Assembly (NCBI RefSeq): GCF_900323885.1
Contig: NZ_OOHJ01000022.1
Coordinates: 124,001-188,000 of the forward strand
Source of the DNA: [Actinomadura] parvosata subsp. kistnae
Lineage (GTDB): Bacteria; Actinomycetota; Actinomycetes; Streptosporangiales; Streptosporangiaceae
DNA: 64,000 nucleotides
Direction: 5' to 3'
The stretch's first letter is position 1, and each line of letters opens with the position of its first letter. Shown in pieces: positions 59,377 to 64,000 of this stretch. Both the position numbers and the translations under genes were made by a program. The notes under the pieces were generated by a model. The model saw nothing but the letters and a program-made list of their open reading frames with translations, ran no database searches and was not told where the DNA came from.

Positions 59377-59454
59377 CCTGGGATAATTGCCACATAACAC
59401 CCACCAGGCATGGTGGCCTGGGTATGTATCGCGGCACACCGGTACGATCCCAGG
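59377..59454. promoter_or_regulatory. Repeated CCTGGG boxes in the ctaE promoter region
   Basis: CCTGGGAT (59377-59384), CCTGGGTA (59417-59424) and inverted ATCCCAGG (59447-59454) are spaced about 40 and 30 bases apart. A perfect hairpin CCACCA, GGCA, TGGTGG (59401-59416) sits between the first two. The gap separates ctaE from the divergent receiver-like gene. Confidence 0.4.
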
Positions 59455-59490
59455 TGACCATACCGCTTCGACTGATAGTGAGCGCGACCG

Positions 59491-59916
59491 ATGTCCACTG
59501 GGAGCACCGACGAGAAGATGAAGGTCCTCGTCTACAGCGACGACGCCGCAACCCGGGCCGAGGTGATCCAGGCCATCGGCAGGCGCCCCGCGGCCGACGT
59601 ACCGCTCGTGGAGATCGTGGAGTGCGCCACCGAGCCCAAGGTCCACCAGTGGCTGGGCTCCGGCGAGATCGACGTGGCGATCCTCGACGGCGAGACGCAG
59701 CCCGCCGGCGGCATGGGCGTCTCCCGCCAGGCCAAGGACGAGGTCTACGACTGCCCGCCCATCTGCCTCATCATCGCCAGGCGCGACGACCGCTGGCTGG
59801 CCGAGTGGTCCAAGGCCGACGCCGTCGTGCCGCAGCCCCTGGAGCCCATGGTCCTGGCCGACACCGTGGCCGACCTGATGCGCCGCCGCAACTCCACCCG
59901 TCTCAACGCTAAGTAG
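59491..59916 (+). CDS. Atypical (pseudo) receiver-domain protein
   Basis: 141 residues with the CheY-like order: acidic pair in [10 protein letters not shown] and the possible phospho-Asp in VAILDGETQ. The Thr/Ser at the end of strand 4 is Ala (LIIARRDD) and the conserved Lys before Pro is Gln (VVPQPLEP). No output domain. Phosphorylation is therefore doubtful; it may act by binding. The gene is divergent from ctaE and 6 bases before trpD. Similar proteins sit beside ctaE in other actinobacteria, from memory. Confidence 0.75.
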   Translation: MSTGSTDEKMKVLVYSDDAATRAEVIQAIGRRPAADVPLVEIVECATEPKVHQWLGSGEIDVAILDGETQPAGGMGVSRQAKDEVYDCPPICLIIARRDDRWLAEWSKADAVVPQPLEPMVLADTVADLMRRRNSTRLNAK

Positions 59917-59922
59917 GTGCCC

Positions 59923-60972
59923 ATGGACTCCCGGACGACCTGGCCCTCCCTGCTTTCCGCTCTCCTGTCCGGAGAGCACCTCACTTCCGACGAGTCGGCC
60001 TGGGCGATGCGGGAGATCATGTCCGGCGCCGCGACGCCGTCCCAGATCGCCGGCTTCGTGATCGCGCTGCGCGCCAAGGGCGAGACCGTGGCCGAGGTCG
60101 TCGGGCTCGCCCGCACCATGCTCGACCTCGCCACGCCGCTGAGCGTCGAAGGGCCGGTCGTCGACATCGTCGGCACCGGCGGCGACCGGGCCCACACCGT
60201 GAACGTCTCCACCATGGCCGCCATCGTGGCCGCCGCGGCGGGGGCCAGGGTCGTCAAGCACGGCAACCGCGCCGCCTCGTCCTCGTGCGGCGCCGCCGAC
60301 GTGCTGGAGCACCTGGGCATCCGGCTCGACCTCACCCCCGAGCAGACCGCCCAGGTGGCGCGCGACGCGGGCATCGCCTTCTGCTTCGCCCCCGTCTACC
60401 ACCCCGCGCTGCGCTTCGCCGGCCCCACCCGCAAGGAGATCGGGGTGCCCACGATCTTCAACTTCCTGGGCCCGCTCACCAACCCCGCCCGCCCGTCCGC
60501 GCAGGCCATCGGCGTCTACGACCCCAACATGCTGCCCGTCCTCGCCGGCGTCTTCGCCGAGCGCGGCGTCTCCGCCCTCGTCTTCCGCGGCGACGACGGC
60601 CTCGACGAGCTCACCATCGCCGCCACCTCCACCGTCTGGGTGGTCAGAGACGGCACCGCGACCCAGACCACGTTCGACCCGGCGGTGCTCGGCATCCCGC
60701 GCGCCGACGTCGGCGCGCTGCGCGGCGGCGACGTCGCCTTCAACGCCCAGGCGGTGCACGACCTGCTGCGCGGCAAGACCGGCCCGGTACGCGACGCCGT
60801 GCTCCTCAACGCGGCGGCCGCCCTGGTCGCCCTCGACGGGCCCGGCGACGACCTCGACTCGGCCATGATCGACGGGTACGCCCGCGCGGTCCAGGCGGTC
60901 GACTCGGGCGCGGCCGCGGCCACCCTCGACCGCTGGATCGAAGCCAGCAGCTCCTTCCGCCCCGCCTCCTGA
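59923..60972 (+). CDS. trpD: Anthranilate phosphoribosyltransferase
   Basis: 349 residues. The PRPP and metal motifs are [18 protein letters not shown] and [14 protein letters not shown]; the anthranilate site has [20 protein letters not shown]. It makes phosphoribosyl-anthranilate in tryptophan synthesis. ATG 59923 with GTG 59917 in frame upstream. No other trp genes are near; the lone trpD next to ctaE mirrors Rv2192c. Confidence 0.93.
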   Translation: MDSRTTWPSLLSALLSGEHLTSDESAWAMREIMSGAATPSQIAGFVIALRAKGETVAEVVGLARTMLDLATPLSVEGPVVDIVGTGGDRAHTVNVSTMAAIVAAAAGARVVKHGNRAASSSCGAADVLEHLGIRLDLTPEQTAQVARDAGIAFCFAPVYHPALRFAGPTRKEIGVPTIFNFLGPLTNPARPSAQAIGVYDPNMLPVLAGVFAERGVSALVFRGDDGLDELTIAATSTVWVVRDGTATQTTFDPAVLGIPRADVGALRGGDVAFNAQAVHDLLRGKTGPVRDAVLLNAAAALVALDGPGDDLDSAMIDGYARAVQAVDSGAAAATLDRWIEASSSFRPAS

Positions 60973-60982
60973 CGTCCCCTCT

Positions 60983-61015
60983 GCCGGGCTCCCCACCTTC
61001 TCACCGGAGCCCGGC
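60983..61015 (+). terminator. Terminator of trpD
   Basis: GCCGGGCTCC, thirteen bases, GGAGCCCGGC: perfect 10-base-pair stem, 10 bases after the trpD stop. Confidence 0.75.
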
Positions 61016-61856
61016 CCCTCGCTCACAGGACGCACCACCGGCGGCTCCCGCGCCCGCACGTCCCCTTTGACGCCTTTGCGCGCCCCAGAAGCATCTCAGG
61101 GCCGCACCGGGCGCAGGCGGTGGCGAGGGACGGCGGCAAGTGGCGGCGGACGGCCGCGCCGCACGCCGGCCCGACGAGAGCCGCACGCAGGCATGAGGTA
61201 GGGCAGCGCCGCGCAGCCGGTAGCGAGACGGCGGCGTCGGGCCGCCTCCGCAGCGTCAGGCGTCGGAGCCCGCGGCCCACAGGCGCGGCAACGCAGCCCG
61301 CAGGCGCGGCAAAGCAGCCCGCGTGCGCGGCCAAGCGGCTCACGTGCGCGGCAAAGCAGCTCGCGTGCGCGGCAAAGCAGCTCACGTGCGCGGTGAACCG
61401 GCTCACGTGCGCGGCAAAGCAGCTCGCGTGCGCGGCGAACCGGCTCACGTGCGCGCCAAAGCAGCCCGCAGGCGCGGCAGAGCGGCTCGCGGGCGCGGCA
61501 GAGCGGCAGCACCCGGGCGTGGGCGTGGCTTACGCAGCAGCGCCACCCACGGGGCCCAGCGTCAGCACGCAGCCGGCAGTGCGGGCGGCCTAGGCAAGAC
61601 GGCGGCGCTGTCTGGCAACGCGCGCCCCAGCCAGAGCGCCTCAGCCAGAGCGCCGCAGCAGGCGCCCCAACGCAACGCCCCAGCACGCGCCTCAAGCACG
61701 GCGTCGCAGCACGTGCCTCAGGCACGGCGGCGTCGCGTGCCTCGAATGTGGCGGCGCGGGCAAGGTGGCAGCGCTCGGCGCGTGACGCGAGGGGTCCTGG
61801 CGCCGCTCGCGACCCAGCAGGCGGCCCCGTGTGGCGACATGGCCGTCCGGGGCGGG
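61016..61856. other. Gene-less repeat-rich region between trpD and the L,D-transpeptidase gene
   Basis: 841 bases with no credible gene on either strand; all long frames here encode Arg/Ala/Cys low-complexity chains. It contains the 21-bp array at 61281-61511. From about 61640 to 61750 there are looser repeats of CACGCGCCTCAAGCACGGCG and CACGTGCCTCAGGCACGGCG. Confidence 0.6.
61281..61511. repeat. 21-bp minisatellite, 11 tandem copies
   Basis: Eleven contiguous 21-base units, consensus GTGCGCGGCAAAGCAGCTCRC, start at 61281, 61302, 61323 and so on with no length variation. Changes alternate in blocks (for example GTGAACCGG replaces GCAAAGCAG in two units), which suggests multi-unit duplication. 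No spacers, so not CRISPR. Confidence 0.9.
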
Positions 61857-63060
61857 TCAGCGGAGGGCGAGGGTCGGGCCCGCCTTCAGGGAGCTCCACT
61901 TGAGCCACTGCCGCCAGTTCTGCTGCCAGTGCCCCCACCCGTTCGTGGGCTCCAGCTTCCGGGGCGACCCCGTGATGATGATCGGATCCCCGATCAGGGT
62001 GTTCTTGATGAACCAGGCGGCGTTGTCCGGGCTGACGTTCACGCATCCGTGGCTGACGTTCGAGTTCCCCTGTGACCCCACCGACCAGGGCGCGCTGTGC
62101 ACGTACTCGCCGCTGTTGGAGATCCGCACGGTGTTGTACACGGTGAGCCGGTAGTAGCCGGGCGAGCCGGGCCCGATGCCGGGTGAGGTCATGACGGTGA
62201 CGGGTTCGCGGGACATGGCGAGGTGGATGCCGGAGGTGGTGTAGTACTTCCACTGGCCGCCCTGCCCGGCGCTCATGGGCATGGTGCGGATCTTCTTGCC
62301 GTTGCGGCGGACGACGAGCACGTGCTCGTCGGTGCTGCCTCGGGTGATCTGCGATCGGCCGATCTTGAAGTCGAGGCGGACGTCGCGTTTGCCGTACATG
62401 CCGGGCGCGCCGCGCACTCCGGCGAGCTTGGCCTCCACGCGGACCTTGGTGTGGGCGGGCCAGTACTTCTCGGGGCGGAAGTCGACGTGCTGGCTGTCGA
62501 ACCAGTGCCAGGCCCCTTCGACGGGTTTGGAGCTGTGGACGGTGAGGTTGCGTTCGATGGCGATCCGGTCGGTGATGGGCTTGTCGAAGGCGATCATGAT
62601 GGGCATGCCGATGCCGACGGTGAGGCCGGTGTCGTCCTTGTTGGGGGTGATGGTCTCGATGTCGAACGTCTTGTCGCCCTTGACGGTGGAGAACGCGCTG
62701 CGGGTCTCGCTCGTCCGCCCGGCGGGGTCCACGGAGACGGCGGTGACCGTGTAGGCGGTGCCGGGCCGGGCGGTGCCGAGGCTGCGCCAGCGGGTGCCGT
62801 CGGAGCTCAGGACGCCCTTGAGCGGCCCGCCTTGCCTCCTTCCACGCGTACGCTCTTCAGCGTGCCCCCGTGGACGGACACGACCACGGGCTGGTCCGTG
62901 GGCACGTTCGTGCTCTTGTCCGCCGGAGACACCCCTACGGGGGCGCCCGCGCCCCGCCTGCCATGGCGACCCCTTCGGGGTCGTCGGCGGGGGCCGCCGA
63001 GCACGCCGTCAGCAGCGCCAGGGCCAGCAGGCCGGCCGTTCCATACGCTCCGCGCCCCAC
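61857..63060 (-). CDS. L,D-transpeptidase lipoprotein (two apparent frameshifts)
   Basis: The restored protein has a lipoprotein signal (GTAGLLALALLTAC), two Ig-like domains (VGVSPADKSTNVPTDQPVVV; ITPNKDDTGLTVGIGMPIMI) and a YkuD catalytic domain with HSAPWSVGSQGNSNVSHGCV and the following NVS, containing the catalytic Cys and two His. It forms 3-3 crosslinks in peptidoglycan and belongs to the LdtMt2-like group. Junctions lie at CCCC 62952-62955 and CC 62830-62831; one added base each restores 402 codons. GTG 63060 has GAGGGAG upstream. Confidence 0.85.
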
Positions 63061-63152
63061 GAGTACTCCCTCGTCCACGATCGAGCCACTTCTGCCTCCT
63101 TTATTACCCTGGGTGATCAGATGGCCACATCCGCCCACTGGTAAAGAACACC

Positions 63153-63190
63153 AAAAAGCGGGCGTCCTCCCCCAAGGGAGAACGCCCGCT
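63153..63190 (-). terminator. Rho-independent terminator of the ctaD-ctaF transcript
   Basis: On the minus strand AGCGGGCGT pairs with ACGCCCGCT, and an inner CTCCC/GGGAG extends the stem; a run of five T follows at 63157-63153. It lies 16 bases after the ctaF stop. Confidence 0.9.
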
Positions 63191-63205
63191 CCGGGTGTGC
63201 GTGGC

Positions 63206-63619
63206 TCAGTGCGAGAAGTGGCCCCGGTAGTACTGGAACACGAACCCGATCATGGCCATGATCACGAGGAAGACCCCGATCAGGAACATCCAGAAGCCGA
63301 TCACGAACCCGGCGAAGGCGAAGGCCGCCGCCAGGCACAGGAACAGCGGCCACCAGCTGCTCGGGCTGAAGAAGCCCAGCTCGCCCGCGCCGTCGCTGAT
63401 CTCGGCCTGCTTGTTGTCCTCCGGCTGCGCGCCGATGCGGCGCGCGGTGAACATCAGGTAGTAGCCCACCATGAACGCGAAGCCGACCGAGATGGCCATG
63501 GCGGTCGTGCCGACGGGCTCACCCTTGCCGGTGGCGGCCTTCGTCCAGAACCAGTAGGCGATGTCCACGCCGGCGAAGAACAGGCCGCACAGCAGGAACA
63601 ACCATCCCTGCACCTTCAT
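63206..63619 (-). CDS. ctaF: Cytochrome c oxidase subunit IV (actinobacterial)
   Basis: 137 residues with four membrane helices (WLFLLCGLFFAGVDIAYWFW, MAISVGFAFMVGYYLMFTAR and two at the C-terminus). This is the small fourth subunit specific to actinobacterial aa3 oxidases. ATG 63619 shares a base with the ctaD stop (TGATG), so the two are coupled. Confidence 0.93.
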   Translation of the reverse strand: MKVQGWLFLLCGLFFAGVDIAYWFWTKAATGKGEPVGTTAMAISVGFAFMVGYYLMFTARRIGAQPEDNKQAEISDGAGELGFFSPSSWWPLFLCLAAAFAFAGFVIGFWMFLIGVFLVIMAMIGFVFQYYRGHFSH

Positions 63620-64000
63620 CAGGACTCAACCTCCGGGTGGTCGGACTTGGTGGAAGCGTGCGGGAACCGCTTGTCGAAGGCGGGGCGCTCGGACCGGATG
63701 CGCGGCAGCGAGGTGAAGTTGTGCCGCGGCGGCGGGCAGCTAGTCGCCCACTCCAGCGAGTTGCCGTAGCCCCACGGGTCGTCCACGGTGACCTTGGGCG
63801 CGCTGCGCCAGGTCTTCCAGACGTTGTAGAAGAACGGCAGCGTCGAGGCGCCCAGGACGAACGCGCCGACCGACGACAGGAGGTTGAGGTCGGTGAAGCC
63901 GTCGGCCGGGCTGTAGTCGGCGTAGCGGCGCGGGAAGCCCGCCATGCCGAGCCAGTGCTGGACGAGGAACGTGGTGTGGAAGCCGATGAACAGCAGCCAG
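63619..64000 (-). CDS. ctaD: Cytochrome c oxidase subunit I, C-terminal part (partial)
   Basis: The last 126 residues of CtaD; the frame runs off the window edge. Visible are [32 protein letters not shown] and a final helix [20 protein letters not shown], then the cytoplasmic tail with [20 protein letters not shown]. These are standard for heme-copper oxidase subunit I. The heme and copper ligands lie outside the window. Confidence 0.95.
   Translation of the reverse strand, partial: WLLFIGFHTTFLVQHWLGMAGFPRRYADYSPADGFTDLNLLSSVGAFVLGASTLPFFYNVWKTWRSAPKVTVDDPWGYGNSLEWATSCPPPRHNFTSLPRIRSERPAFDKRFPHASTKSDHPEVES

Noticed and set aside
61096-62253. Long frames through the 21-bp array on both strands
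   Set aside because: All three readings of the repeat stay open because the unit is a multiple of three and lacks stops; the frames have no conserved part and overlap the L,D-transpeptidase gene.
1-64000. Prophage, insertion sequence or biosynthetic gene cluster
   Set aside because: No transposase, integrase, phage structural, PKS or NRPS gene was found; the P450 piece is a remnant and the regulators serve local targets.

Overview
The window is high-GC DNA with a codon pattern typical of Actinomycetota. It carries an actinobacterial cytochrome bcc-aa3 block (ctaE-qcrCAB, ctaF, ctaD), a PimB'-type mannosyltransferase, two NlpC/P60 endopeptidases (one behind a c-di-AMP riboswitch), an L,D-transpeptidase and several leaderless or GTG-started genes. 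A filamentous actinomycete of the Streptosporangiales type (for example near Nonomuraea) fits best, but the genus is inference. No tRNA, rRNA, CRISPR array, insertion sequence or prophage was seen.

Layout. 0-18 kb is a regulator-rich accessory stretch: glycerol kinase end, a DMFase-like lipoprotein, lactonase, MarR-GNAT fusion, MMPL exporter with divergent TetR, PhoX, Dps, a MerR gene overlapping a VIT/VWA gene, Crp-type regulator, homocysteine methyltransferase, MFS exporter with divergent LysR, and DoxX with divergent MarR. 18-28 kb is a conserved lipid and housekeeping block: PlsC, hydrolase, EEP nuclease, ROK glucokinase, DUF5304, ArsA-like ATPase, SRPBCC, phosphoesterase, FadD15-type ligase. 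28-33.4 kb is accessory: MerR/aldo-keto reductase pair, coiled-coil protein, P450 remnant, sugar ABC importer without an ATPase. 33.4-41.8 kb is envelope biology: PimB', M48 protease, second metalloprotease, two NlpC/P60 proteins, NYN protein. 41.9-53 kb is accessory signalling: phosphotransferase, two-component system with a repeated junction, PH-domain membrane proteins, and a three-gene kinase/sensor cluster. 53-64 kb returns to the conserved backbone: DEDDh/GIY-YIG nuclease, RAM protein, qcrB-qcrA-qcrC-ctaE, trpD, L,D-transpeptidase, ctaF, ctaD. The order of the backbone genes recalls M. tuberculosis Rv2182c-Rv2200c (from memory, not checked by alignment).

Three themes stand out. First, short tandem repeats or strong hairpins fill the longer gaps between convergent genes, and one repeat array sits exactly between a histidine kinase and its response regulator. 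There it forms a chain of ATGA-overlapping 11-codon reading frames. Second, many divergent regulator/target pairs have readable inverted-repeat operators. Third, six genes are broken by eight apparent single-base losses in short G/C runs, always a loss and never a gain. That points to consensus-sequence error rather than real decay, and the affected genes are annotated at their inferred full extent.

The best candidates for undescribed biology are the kinase-response regulator mini-ORF relay (43.6-43.8 kb), the kinase cluster whose proteins share one extracytoplasmic DUF3558-like domain in four copies (48.1-52.9 kb), and the MerR-VIT/VWA pair (8.5-12.4 kb).
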